Notes under the pieces: model-generated
The model's database searches: none
Told to the model about the DNA's origin: nothing
What the model saw: the letters and a program-made list of their open reading frames with translations, nothing else
Made by a program: the position numbers and the translations under genes
Shown here: in pieces, positions 29,567 through 37,367 of the stretch
Layout of the letters: each line of letters opens with the position of its first letter
Numbering within the stretch: the first letter of the stretch is position 1
DNA from: Saccharothrix saharensis
Lineage (GTDB): Bacteria; Actinomycetota; Actinomycetes; Mycobacteriales; Pseudonocardiaceae
NCBI RefSeq assembly: GCF_006716745.1
Contig: NZ_VFPP01000001.1
Coordinates: 930,001-994,000 of the forward strand
Length of the DNA: 64,000 nt
Direction: 5' to 3'

Positions 29567-29932
29567 CCGCAGGCCCGGACCGCCCGCGAACGCCCACAGG
29601 GCGATCACCGGGTCGCAGATCGCGCACCCGAGCGACGAGTGCTCGGCGAACGGCACGATCGGGTTGCCGTGCAGGTGGTGCGCCACGTCGGCGGCCGTGT
29701 GCACGAGCCACCCGATGCCGATCCACGTCCACGACGTCAGCCCGCGGTAGGCGCAGAAGGTGATCACGGCGGTGATCGCGAACTCCCACGCCCCCAACCC
29801 GCCGCCGCTGAGGTACGCCGCACCGGCGCCGCCGACCATGACCGCGTTGAACGGTCGGCGGTGCCGGTCGGGGACGAGGGAGTTCACGAGCACGTACAGC
29901 ACGCCGATGAGCAGTGCCGAGACCACGACCAT
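29486..29932 (-). CDS. DUF6010-like small membrane protein
   Basis: A 148-aa protein with about four membrane helices: VSALLIGVLYVLVNSLV, AVMVGGAGAAYLSGGGLGAW, FAITAVITFCAYRGL and WTWIGIGWLVHTAADVAHHL. The conserved segment AHHLHGNPIVPF and SSLGCAICDPVIALWAF are typical of DUF6010 proteins. The ATG at 29932 begins the first helix. The C-terminal Arg-rich tail overlaps the end of the convergent gene, so the true stop region is the less certain part. Function unknown. Confidence 0.78.
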   Translation of the reverse strand: MVVVSALLIGVLYVLVNSLVPDRHRRPFNAVMVGGAGAAYLSGGGLGAWEFAITAVITFCAYRGLTSWTWIGIGWLVHTAADVAHHLHGNPIVPFAEHSSLGCAICDPVIALWAFAGGPGLRSMTPAALVRALRLRRSQHAADRGFHQ

Positions 29933-30065
29933 GGTTGGCGGTCCTTGTCGTCGCAGGAGATCAGGTCGTCCTGGACGGTAGGAGCACTGCGGCGGACGCG
30001 GCAGTGGCCGGAGTGCCAGACCCCAACGGGTTCTCGCCAACTCCGGCCACCCGCCGCGCGCGGTC

Positions 30066-31625
30066 TCAGGGGGCCACGTCGACCTTCGGCTTGTCTTCGG
30101 CCAGGTCGAGGCTGGTGCGCAGGGTGATCGGCTTGAGCAGCAGGGCCGCGACCACGCCGATCACCGCGATGGCCGCCGAGATCAGGAAGATGTGCCCGGT
30201 GGCGTCGCCGTAGGCGTTGCGGACGATGTGTTGCACCGCGTCCGGCAGCACGTTCAGGTTGAGGTTGCCGCCGCCCGCGCCGCCGACGGGGATGCCCGCC
30301 GCGGCCAGGTCGCGGGTGATGTGGTCCTCCACCCGCCGGGCCAGCACCGCGCCCAGCACCGACACACCGATCGTGCCGCCGAGCGACCGGAAGAACGCGA
30401 TGGTCGAGCTGGCCGCGCCGATGTCCTTGAGCGGCACGGTGTTCTGCACCGCGAGCACCAGGTTCTGCATGCTCATTCCGACCCCGGTGCCGACGAGCAG
30501 CATCGCGCCGCCGACCAGGACCAGGGACGTGTCGTGGTCGATCTGCCCGAGGGCGAGGAACCCGAGCACCAACGTGGCCGCGCCCACCACGATGTAGGGC
30601 TTGACCCGGCCGGTCTTGGTGATCAGCCGCCCGGACACGATGGACGCGCCCAGCACGCCGACCATCATCGGGATGGTGAGCAGGCCTGCCTCGGTCGGGC
30701 TGTAGCCGCGGCCGATCTGGAAGTACTGGCCCAGGAACACCGCGCCGCCGAACATCGCCATGCCCACCGCCACGCTGGCCAGGATCGCCAGCGCGGTCGT
30801 GCGCTGCTTGACGATCCGCGGCGGCACCACCGGCTCCGCCGCGCGGGCCTCCACGGCGACCGCCGCGCCCAGCAGCGCCACCGAGGCGCCGACCATGGCG
30901 AAGCTCTGCCACGACAGCCACGCGAACGAGCCGTCGACGAACGAGATCCACACCAGCAGCACGCTCACGCCGACCGCGATGAGGCTCGCGCCCAGGTAGT
31001 CGATCTTCACGTCGTCCCGCCGGGCGGTCTTGACCTTCAGCGTGGCCTGGAGCACGAACAGCGCGACCACGGCGACCGGCACGCCGATGAAGAAGCACCA
31101 GCGCCAGCCCAGCCAGGAGGTGTCCACGATGAGGCCGCCCAGCAGCGGACCGCCGACCGTGGCCAGCGCCATCACGCCGCCGAGGTAGCCGTTGTACCGG
31201 CCGCGCTCGCGCGGCGGGATCATCGCCGCGATCACCACCTGCACCAGCGCCTGGAGACCTCCGACGCCGATGCCCTGGAACGCGCGCGCCCCGATGAGCT
31301 GGCCCGCGCTCTGCGCGAACCCGCTGACCACCGAGCCGACCACGAAGATCACGATGGCGACCTGGACCAGGGTCTTCTTGTCGAACAGGTCCGCGAGCTT
31401 GCCCCAGATCGGGGTGGTGGCGGTCGCGGTCAGCAGGGTCGCGGTGACGACCCAGGTGTACTGGGTCTGCGACCCGTTGAGCGCGCCGATGATCTGCGGC
31501 AACGCCGTCGAGACGACGGTGCCGCTCAGCATCGCGACGAACAGCACCAACAGCAGACCGCTCAGAGCCTCCAGCACCTGGCGGTGGCTCATCACGGTGC
31601 TGTCGGTGGTGGCGGGTGCGCTCAT
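30066..31625 (-). CDS. DHA2-family (14-TM) MFS multidrug exporter
   Basis: A 519-aa proton-driven exporter of EmrB/QacA type. Motif A is seen at GKLADLFDKKTLVQV and motif C-like sequence at ALATVGGPLLGGLIVDTSWL with WRWCFFIGVP. Fourteen hydrophobic segments can be counted. The start overlaps the stop of the upstream marR gene by four bases (ATGA), so the two form an operon and the exporter is almost certainly under MarR control. It is a paralogue of the exporter at 34965-36500. Confidence 0.93.
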   Translation of the reverse strand: MSAPATTDSTVMSHRQVLEALSGLLLVLFVAMLSGTVVSTALPQIIGALNGSQTQYTWVVTATLLTATATTPIWGKLADLFDKKTLVQVAIVIFVVGSVVSGFAQSAGQLIGARAFQGIGVGGLQALVQVVIAAMIPPRERGRYNGYLGGVMALATVGGPLLGGLIVDTSWLGWRWCFFIGVPVAVVALFVLQATLKVKTARRDDVKIDYLGASLIAVGVSVLLVWISFVDGSFAWLSWQSFAMVGASVALLGAAVAVEARAAEPVVPPRIVKQRTTALAILASVAVGMAMFGGAVFLGQYFQIGRGYSPTEAGLLTIPMMVGVLGASIVSGRLITKTGRVKPYIVVGAATLVLGFLALGQIDHDTSLVLVGGAMLLVGTGVGMSMQNLVLAVQNTVPLKDIGAASSTIAFFRSLGGTIGVSVLGAVLARRVEDHITRDLAAAGIPVGGAGGGNLNLNVLPDAVQHIVRNAYGDATGHIFLISAAIAVIGVVAALLLKPITLRTSLDLAEDKPKVDVAP

Positions 31626-32080
31626 CGCGCGGCCTCCAAGGTGGAGCCGAGGGCTCCTTCGACGTCGGTGGTCAGGCGCCCCAGTGCCCGGGTCAGCGCC
31701 TCGACCTCTTCAGGGCTCCAGTCGGCAAGCGCGCGACCCAGCAACCGGTCGTACCAGTCGCGGGCGTCGGCGAGCGCGGCGTGCCCGCGTTCGGTGACCA
31801 CGAGGATGCTGGCGCGGCCGTCGGCGGGATCGGCGCGTCGTTCGACCAGCCCGTTGGTGACCAGCGCGGCCACCGCCCGGCTCACCGTGGACGGGTCGAG
31901 CCCGGCGCTGGAGGCCAGCTCCTTGGCGTGGCAGCCGGTGGCGTCCGAGCCCGCGCGGTCGATCAGGCTGAGCGTGCCGATCAGGCCTGGAGCCAGTGCG
32001 TGCGGTCGCTGCTTGACCATGCGCACGACCTTGAGCAGGTCGCGCAACCGGTCCTCCAGCTGCCGCGCGGCGGCGTCCAT
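31622..32080 (-). CDS. MarR-family transcriptional regulator
   Basis: A 152-aa winged-helix regulator: GCHAKELASSAGLDPSTVSRAVAALVTNGLVERRADPADG is the helix-turn-helix and wing in the family pattern. It is followed by the dimerisation helix GRLTTDVEGALG. It forms an operon with the MFS exporter and diverges from a cytochrome P450 gene. Two palindromes lie in the shared upstream region, so it probably controls both units in response to a small lipophilic compound. Confidence 0.93.
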   Translation of the reverse strand: MDAAARQLEDRLRDLLKVVRMVKQRPHALAPGLIGTLSLIDRAGSDATGCHAKELASSAGLDPSTVSRAVAALVTNGLVERRADPADGRASILVVTERGHAALADARDWYDRLLGRALADWSPEEVEALTRALGRLTTDVEGALGSTLEAAR

Positions 32081-32131
32081 GCCGTCCTCCCTCTCCTCGC
32101 ATTGCTTGCCACATACAACTATCGCTCAAAG

Positions 32132-32195
32132 TTGCACGTCGTGCAAGTTTGCTCGGTGTGCACTGAGTTACAGCAGGAAAGCTGCACAGCGTGCA
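32132..32195. promoter_or_regulatory. Two MarR-type palindromes between marR and the P450 gene
   Basis: TTGCACGTCGTGCAA (32132-32146) is a perfect palindrome around one central base. A second, TGCACAGCGTGCA (32183-32195), has the same TGCAC/GTGCA arms. Centres are 50 bases apart, one nearer each divergent start. Confidence 0.75.
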
Positions 32196-32269
32196 CGTTT
32201 TGGTACCGTGGGTCACCACCACGCCGAGCATCGGCCCGGTCACACAACCGGGTCGGGAACGGACCGCCG

Positions 32270-33526
32270 ATGACCACCGCTTCCCGACAGAAACGCCCAG
32301 GCACCGGTCGGCCCACCGTCCCGCTGCCGCCCGAGTTCACCACCCGGGACGCGGGCCCGTTCGACCCGCCGAGCGCCCTGACCCGCCTCGGCGAGGACGG
32401 TCCGGTGCACCGCGTGACCATGCTCGACGGCGACCCCGCGTGGATCGTGACCAGTCACGAGCTGGCCCGCACCCTGCTCGGCGACCCCCGGATGAGCTCC
32501 GACCGGTTCCGCAGCCGCCGCGTGCTGGAGAAGCTGCCCGCGCCGGTCCGCGCCCGGATGACCGACGCGCGGGCCCGCGCGGGCAGCTTCATCACCATGG
32601 ACCCGCCCGAGCACACCCGGTACCGCAAGCTGCTCACCGGGCAGTTCACCGTCCGCCGGATGCGTCAGCTCGAACCGCGCATCCAGCGCATCGTCGACGA
32701 CCACCTCGACGCGATGATCGCCGCCGGTCCCGGCGCCGACCTCGTCCAGGCGTTCGCGCTGCCCGTGCCGTCGCTGGTGATCTGCGAACTGCTGGGCGTC
32801 GGGTACGGCGACCGCGGCGAGTTCCAGGAGCGCACCGGGAAGCTGCTCAAGCTCGACGTGCCCGTGGACGAGGTGATGCGGCTGGCCGAGGAGCTGCGGG
32901 CGTTCATGCAGGGCCTCGTGCGGAGCAAACGCGCCGAGCCGACCGACGACATGCTGTCCGGCCTGATCCAGGCCGACCCCACGCTCACCGACGACGAGCT
33001 GATCGGCATGGCGAACCTGCTGCTGGTCGCGGGTCACGAGACCACGGCCAACATGCTGGCGCTCGGCACGTTCGCACTGCTGGAGCACCCCGAGCAGCTC
33101 GCCGCCCTGCGCGCGGAGCCGTCGTCGGTCGGCGGCGCGGTCGAGGAACTGCTGCGCTACCTCTCGATCGTCCACCTCGGTGTCGTGCGCACGACACGGG
33201 AGGAGGTGGAGATCGCGGGCGAGGTGGTCCCGGCCGACTCCACGGTGCTGGTCTCCGTGCCCGCGGGCAACCGCGACCCGTACCAGTACCCCCGGCCGGA
33301 TGTGCTGGACGTGACCCGCCCGCGCGGGCCGCACCTGGCGTTCGGGCACGGCGTGCACCAGTGCCTCGGCCAGCAGTTGGCCCGGGTGGAGATGACCGTC
33401 GGGTTCACCGGCCTGCTGACCAGGCTGCCCGGCCTGCGCCTGGCCGTGCCCGCCGCGGAGGTGCCCATGCGCGACGACATGCTGGTCTACGGCGTGCACG
33501 CGCTCCCGATCACCTGGGACGCGTGA
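32270..33526 (+). CDS. Cytochrome P450 monooxygenase
   Basis: A 418-aa soluble bacterial P450 of the CYP105/107-like type. Oxygen-activation helix: LLVAGHETTANMLALG (Thr ~258). ExxR: VEELLRYL. Heme-binding loop: AFGHGVHQCLGQQLAR, with the iron-ligand Cys at ~365. No ferredoxin gene is next to it. It diverges from marR across two palindromes, which suggests co-control with the exporter: oxidise then export a toxic compound. The ATG at 32270 is the first start in frame after the operators. Confidence 0.95.
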   Translation: MTTASRQKRPGTGRPTVPLPPEFTTRDAGPFDPPSALTRLGEDGPVHRVTMLDGDPAWIVTSHELARTLLGDPRMSSDRFRSRRVLEKLPAPVRARMTDARARAGSFITMDPPEHTRYRKLLTGQFTVRRMRQLEPRIQRIVDDHLDAMIAAGPGADLVQAFALPVPSLVICELLGVGYGDRGEFQERTGKLLKLDVPVDEVMRLAEELRAFMQGLVRSKRAEPTDDMLSGLIQADPTLTDDELIGMANLLLVAGHETTANMLALGTFALLEHPEQLAALRAEPSSVGGAVEELLRYLSIVHLGVVRTTREEVEIAGEVVPADSTVLVSVPAGNRDPYQYPRPDVLDVTRPRGPHLAFGHGVHQCLGQQLARVEMTVGFTGLLTRLPGLRLAVPAAEVPMRDDMLVYGVHALPITWDA

Positions 33527-33536
33527 CCGCCGGCGA

Positions 33537-33926
33537 CTACTTCATGGTGGCGAGCTGGATCAGGTTGCCGCAGGTGTCGTCCAGGACCGCGGTGACCACC
33601 GGTCCCAGGTCGGTCGCCTCCTGGGTGAACACGACGCCGAGCGCCTTGAGCCGCTCGACCTCGGCGTGGACGTCGTCCACGGCGAACGACGTGAACGGGA
33701 TGCCGTCGGCCACCAGGGCCTCCTTGAACGGGCCCGCCGCCGGGTGGGCCGACGGCTCCAGCAGCAGCTCCACGCCGTCCGGGTCGGCGGGCGAGACGAC
33801 GGTGAGCCACCGGTACTCCCCCGCCGGCACGTCGGTCTTCTTGGTGAAGCCGAGCTTCTCGGTGTAGAACGCCAGCGCCTTGGCCTGGTCGTCCACGAAC
33901 ACGCTGGTGACGTTGATGCGGATCAC
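33537..33926 (-). CDS. VOC-family protein
   Basis: A 129-aa glyoxalase-fold protein (INVTSVFVDDQAKALAFYTE; DGVELLLEPS; AVLDDTCGNLIQLA). The GTG at 33926 overlaps the stop of arsR (GTGA), so it is translated with the regulator. ArsR-VOC pairs of this form are common in actinobacteria; the substrate is unknown and there is no sign of arsenic chemistry here. Confidence 0.9.
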   Translation of the reverse strand: MIRINVTSVFVDDQAKALAFYTEKLGFTKKTDVPAGEYRWLTVVSPADPDGVELLLEPSAHPAAGPFKEALVADGIPFTSFAVDDVHAEVERLKALGVVFTQEATDLGPVVTAVLDDTCGNLIQLATMK

Positions 33927-34219
33927 GGGTTGGGTGCCTCTCGGTCGATGGGCCACCGCTCGACGATCGAGCGCAACGGGCTCGTGTCGAGGTGGTGGAA
34001 CTTGTACCGGCCCTGCCGGCGGGTGTGCACCAACCCGGCCTGTTCGAGCACCGCGAGGTGTTGCGAGATGGCCTGCCGCGAGGAGGCCAGACCGTGCTTC
34101 ACCGTCAGCCGGCCGCAGAGCTCGAACAACGTCTGACCGTCCTTGTCGGTCAGCTCGTCCAGGATGGTGCGTCGCGTCGCGTCGCCGATAGCCTTGAAAA
34201 GGTCGGGTTCTGCGTCCAC
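33923..34219 (-). CDS. ArsR-family winged-helix regulator
   Basis: A 98-aa regulator: LFKAIGDATRRTILDEL, then SSRQAISQHLAVLEQAGLVHTRRQGR is the helix-turn-helix and wing. The single cysteine in LFELCGRL is not a metal site, so this belongs to the non-metal ArsR group that usually controls VOC or SRPBCC genes. The GTG at 34219 follows palindrome AGGCAAGTGACCACTTGCCT by only 12 bases. It is the first gene of a two-gene operon. Confidence 0.9.
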   Translation of the reverse strand: MDAEPDLFKAIGDATRRTILDELTDKDGQTLFELCGRLTVKHGLASSRQAISQHLAVLEQAGLVHTRRQGRYKFHHLDTSPLRSIVERWPIDREAPNP

Positions 34220-34230
34220 GCGACCTTTAT

Positions 34231-34250
34231 AGGCAAGTGACCACTTGCCT
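34231..34250. promoter_or_regulatory. ArsR operator
   Basis: AGGCAAGTG and CACTTGCCT are perfect 9-bp arms around a 2-base centre, directly upstream of the arsR-VOC operon. Confidence 0.8.
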
Positions 34251-34304
34251 GTCAACCGGGACCACCCGGAGGTGCACCGCGACGACCGCGGGCCGGCGGA
34301 CCTG

Positions 34305-34901
34305 CTACCGGTCGAGCCCCGCGGTGGCGAAACCCGCGTCCAGCCGGTCGATCATCACGCCGATCAGCTCGGACAGCTCGGGCCGCTCGGCGGCCTCCAG
34401 CCACCGGCCGACGACCACCCGAAGCGTCGCCATCACCGTGGCCGCGAACATCGCCGGGTACAGGTCGGTGGCGGGGTCGACGTCCACCCGTGCGGCGACG
34501 ACGGCGGCGAGTTCCCGCTCCTGCACGGCGAACGCGGCGATCTGGTGCGGCAGCAGGGCGGGCGTGCGGCGCAGGGCGCGCAGCTGCGCCACGCGTTCCG
34601 GGTCGATCCGGTCGGGCACGACGTCGACCAGGGCGGCGTGCAGCGCCCGCAGCACCGGCTCCTCGCGCGGCCGGTCGGCGAAGGCCTGGACGAACGCGGC
34701 GGCAGTGGCGACGTCGCCCGCGACGACGGCCTCCTCCTTGGAGGAGAAGTAGTTGAAGAACGTGCGCAGTGAGACACCCGCCTCGGTGGCCACCTGTTCG
34801 ACGGTCACGCCGTCGAGGCCGTGGGCCACGCACAGCCGCAGGGCGGCGTCGGCCAACGCCGTCCGCGTGGCGAGCTTCTTGCGTTCGCGCAATCCTGACA
34901 C
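34305..34901 (-). CDS. TetR-family regulator (downstream of MFS exporter)
   Basis: A 198-aa regulator: VTVEQVATEAGVSLRTFFNYFSSKEEAV is the TetR helix-turn-helix. It has the same RTFFNYF recognition helix as the second TetR at 36550, so the two may bind related sites. It lies on the same strand as the second MFS exporter, 63 bases after its stop. A large inverted repeat lies in between, which could end transcription or bind this protein. Confidence 0.9.
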   Translation of the reverse strand: MSGLRERKKLATRTALADAALRLCVAHGLDGVTVEQVATEAGVSLRTFFNYFSSKEEAVVAGDVATAAAFVQAFADRPREEPVLRALHAALVDVVPDRIDPERVAQLRALRRTPALLPHQIAAFAVQERELAAVVAARVDVDPATDLYPAMFAATVMATLRVVVGRWLEAAERPELSELIGVMIDRLDAGFATAGLDR

Positions 34902-34909
34902 GCGCGAAA

Positions 34910-34950
34910 GTGTCGCACCTGCCCGGCCCGGGACCGGACAGGTGCGACAC
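34910..34950. terminator. Large inverted repeat: terminator or operator
   Basis: GTGTCGCACCTG (34910-34921) is inversely repeated without mismatch at 34939-34950; the 17-base centre is itself GC-rich and partly self-complementary. It lies between the MFS stop (34965) and the TetR start (34901). Confidence 0.6.
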
Positions 34951-34964
34951 CGTGTCCCGCCGCG

Positions 34965-36500
34965 CTAGTGCCCCGCGGTCATCTCCGCCGCCAACCGCTC
35001 GTCACCGCTGAGCGTCTTGAGCGGCTTCTCCTTGATGAACAGCACCGCCACCAGCGCCAGCACCGCGATCGGCGCGCCGATCAGGAACAGCTCGGCGGTG
35101 GCCGTGGCGTAGATCTCGCGCACGACCACCCGCACCGGCTCCGGCAGCAGCGCCAGGTCGGGCACCGTGTTCTCCGCGCCGGCCGGAGCGGGGCCGAACT
35201 TCTCCTCGCTCAACGCGGTCACCCGGTTGGCCAGCACCGCGCCCAACGCGCTCACGCCGATCGCGCCGCCCAGGCTGCGGAAGAACGTCAGCGTCGACGT
35301 GGTGGCGCCGAGGTCCCGCGCCGGCACGTCGTTCTGCGCGGCCAGCACCAGGTTCTGCATGAGCATCCCGACGCCGATGCCGAGCACGGCCATGTGCACG
35401 CTGACCACGAACACGCCGGTGTTCGCGTCGATCGTGGCCAGCAGCAGCATGCCGCCGACCATGATCACACCGCCCGCGACCAGGAACGCCTTCCACTTGC
35501 CCCACTTGGTGATCAGCTGACCGGCGACGGTCGACGACACCAGCAGGCCGAAGATCATCGGCAGCGACATCAGGCCCGCCTGGGTGGGCGTCTTGCCCAT
35601 GCCGATCTGGAAGTACTGCGACAGGAACACCGTGCCGCCGAACATCGCCACGCCGACCAGCGCACTGGCCAACGTGGTCAGCGCCACGGTCCGGTTGGCG
35701 AAGATCGTCAGCGGCACGATCGGGTCGGCCGCCCGCGACTCCACCCACACCGCGAGGCCCAGCAGCACCACGCCGACCGCCACGAGCAGAACGGTCCACG
35801 CCGAGGCCCACTCGAACTGGTGACCCGCCAGCGTCGACCACACCAGCAGCGTGGAGACACCGCCGACGATGAGCACCGCGCCCAGGTAGTCGATCTTGAC
35901 CTCCTTGCGCACGACCGGCAGCTTCAACGTGCGCTGGAGCAGGAAGATCGAGGCGAGGGTGAACGGCACGCCGATGAAGAAGCACCAGCGCCACCCCAGC
36001 CACGAGGTGTCCACCATGACACCGCCGATGAGCGGCCCGGCGACCGTGCCGACGCCGAAGACGGCGCCGAAGATGCCCGCGTAGCGACCCATCTCGCGCG
36101 GCGGGATCATCGCCGCCATCACGATCGTGGCCAGCGCCGTCATGCCGCCCGCGCCGAGGCCCTGCACGACGCGGCTCGCGATGAGCACCTCGACGTTCGG
36201 GGAGAAGCCCGCGATGAGCGAGCCCACCACGAACAGGCCCAGCGAGAGCTGGATCAGCAGCTTGCGGCTGTAGAGGTCGGCGAGCTTGCCCCACAGCGGC
36301 ACGGTCGCCGTCATGGCGAGCAGCTCGGTGGTGACGACCCACGTGTAGACCGACTGCGAGCCGTGCAGGTCGGCGATGATGCGCGGCAGCGCGTTCGACA
36401 CGATGGTCGAGGCCAGGATGGCCATGAACATGCCCAGCATGAGGCCGGACATGGCTTGCAGGACGTCCCGGCGCGAGGTCGTGCCGGTTTCGGTGGACAT
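34965..36500 (-). CDS. DHA2-family (14-TM) MFS multidrug exporter, second copy
   Basis: A 511-aa exporter closely similar in layout and motifs to the one at 30066: GKLADLYSRKLLIQLSLG, GTVAGPLIGGVMVDTSWL, WRWCFFIGVP. It has fourteen hydrophobic segments. The ATG at 36500 has GGGGGATCCG before it. TetR genes lie on both sides on the same strand, and the upstream one (36550) is 50 bases away and probably co-transcribed with it. The substrate is unknown; EmrB/QacA relatives export cationic dyes and antibiotics. Confidence 0.93.
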   Translation of the reverse strand: MSTETGTTSRRDVLQAMSGLMLGMFMAILASTIVSNALPRIIADLHGSQSVYTWVVTTELLAMTATVPLWGKLADLYSRKLLIQLSLGLFVVGSLIAGFSPNVEVLIASRVVQGLGAGGMTALATIVMAAMIPPREMGRYAGIFGAVFGVGTVAGPLIGGVMVDTSWLGWRWCFFIGVPFTLASIFLLQRTLKLPVVRKEVKIDYLGAVLIVGGVSTLLVWSTLAGHQFEWASAWTVLLVAVGVVLLGLAVWVESRAADPIVPLTIFANRTVALTTLASALVGVAMFGGTVFLSQYFQIGMGKTPTQAGLMSLPMIFGLLVSSTVAGQLITKWGKWKAFLVAGGVIMVGGMLLLATIDANTGVFVVSVHMAVLGIGVGMLMQNLVLAAQNDVPARDLGATTSTLTFFRSLGGAIGVSALGAVLANRVTALSEEKFGPAPAGAENTVPDLALLPEPVRVVVREIYATATAELFLIGAPIAVLALVAVLFIKEKPLKTLSGDERLAAEMTAGH

Positions 36501-36549
36501 CGGATCCCCCAGTTGGTGTTCGCGGTGGTTCGAAGCTGTGGTGGTGGGG

Positions 36550-37188
36550 TTACGGCTCGCGGGGCGGGTCGGCGAGCCCGCGGGCGAGGAGGTCGAGCGC
36601 TTCGGCGAGCAGGTCGTGCAGCGGCGCGGCGGTGCTCGACCAGCGGGTGACCGCCACCCGGAACGCCGCGCCCACCGCCGCGCCGAGCAGCAGCGGGTAG
36701 GTGTCGTCTGCGGGCAGCCCGACCCGTTCGGCGATGCCCGCGACGAGGTCGCGCTCCAGCGCCTCGCCGCCGGAGAACACCTTGGCGAGCAGCACGGGGT
36801 GCTGCTGCACCACGCGCATCCGCAGCAGCCAGTGCTCGCGGTCGTCGGCGAGTTCCGCCGCGACCTCCGCCAGCAACGCCTCGCGCACCGCCGCGGCGGC
36901 GGACAACTCCGCCGGCTGGGCGAGGACGCGGGCCCGCATCCGGGCACCCGCATCGGGGTCCGGGCCCAGGACGGCGTCCTCCTTGCTCGGGAAGTAGTTG
37001 AAGAAGGTGCGCGGTGAGACGTCGGCGGCGGCGCTGATGTCCTCCACGGTCACGTGGTCGAGCCCGTGCTCGGCGACCAGGCGGACGGCGGCGTGCCCGA
37101 GGGCCTTGCGCGTCTGCCGCTTCTTGCGGTCGCGGAGCCCTTCGGCCCCCTGCGTGGTCACCGGATCAGGGTAGGGAAATTCCTGCAC
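36550..37188 (-). CDS. TetR-family regulator (upstream of MFS exporter)
   Basis: A 212-aa regulator: VTVEDISAAADVSPRTFFNYFPSKEDAV is the DNA-binding part. The C-terminal domain has the MftR-like FRVAVTRW region of exporter regulators. The first start is a GTG at 37188; a GTG at 37161 gives a more usual N-terminus (VTTQGAEGLRDRKK). The region just upstream carries four regularly spaced TGCA boxes. It probably represses itself and the exporter. Confidence 0.9.
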   Translation of the reverse strand: MQEFPYPDPVTTQGAEGLRDRKKRQTRKALGHAAVRLVAEHGLDHVTVEDISAAADVSPRTFFNYFPSKEDAVLGPDPDAGARMRARVLAQPAELSAAAAVREALLAEVAAELADDREHWLLRMRVVQQHPVLLAKVFSGGEALERDLVAGIAERVGLPADDTYPLLLGAAVGAAFRVAVTRWSSTAAPLHDLLAEALDLLARGLADPPREP

Positions 37189-37213
37189 TCACTGCAACTT
37201 TGCATCGACTGCA
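37184..37213. promoter_or_regulatory. Four TGCA boxes at the TetR promoter
   Basis: TGCA occurs at 37184, 37193, 37201 and 37210, giving TGCA-N5-TGCA-N4-TGCA-N5-TGCA. The two outer pairs form imperfect palindromes (TGCACTCACTGCA and TGCATCGACTGCA) just at the tetR start. Confidence 0.65.
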
Positions 37214-37295
37214 CCGTTTGTGATCCCGCTCTCCGCACGTGACGACCCCGTTTTCCCAGGTTGACCGCTCAGGCGGGAGATTCTGCGGTACAGCC

Positions 37296-37330
37296 GGGGT
37301 CTTGCCACAAGACCCCCGGTGCGCTATACG
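37296..37330 (+). promoter_or_regulatory. Hairpin overlapping a good sigma-70-type promoter with no gene downstream
   Basis: GGGGTCTTG-CCA-CAAGACCCC (37296-37316) is a perfect hairpin. It overlaps TTGCCA (37302-37307), which is followed at exactly 17 bases by TATACG (37325-37330). On the plus strand this promoter would make RNA antisense to the ArsR-GNAT gene that ends at 37368. The hairpin could instead end transcription of that gene. Confidence 0.45.
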
Positions 37331-37367
37331 TTCAAGTGGGAACGAGTGCAGACCCCTCCTCCCGCTC

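Noticed and set aside
33537-34219. Arsenic operon because of ArsR next to a VOC (ArsI-like) gene
   Set aside because: The ArsR has no metal-binding cysteine motif and the VOC protein lacks a cysteine pair as in ArsI, so an arsenic role is not supported here.
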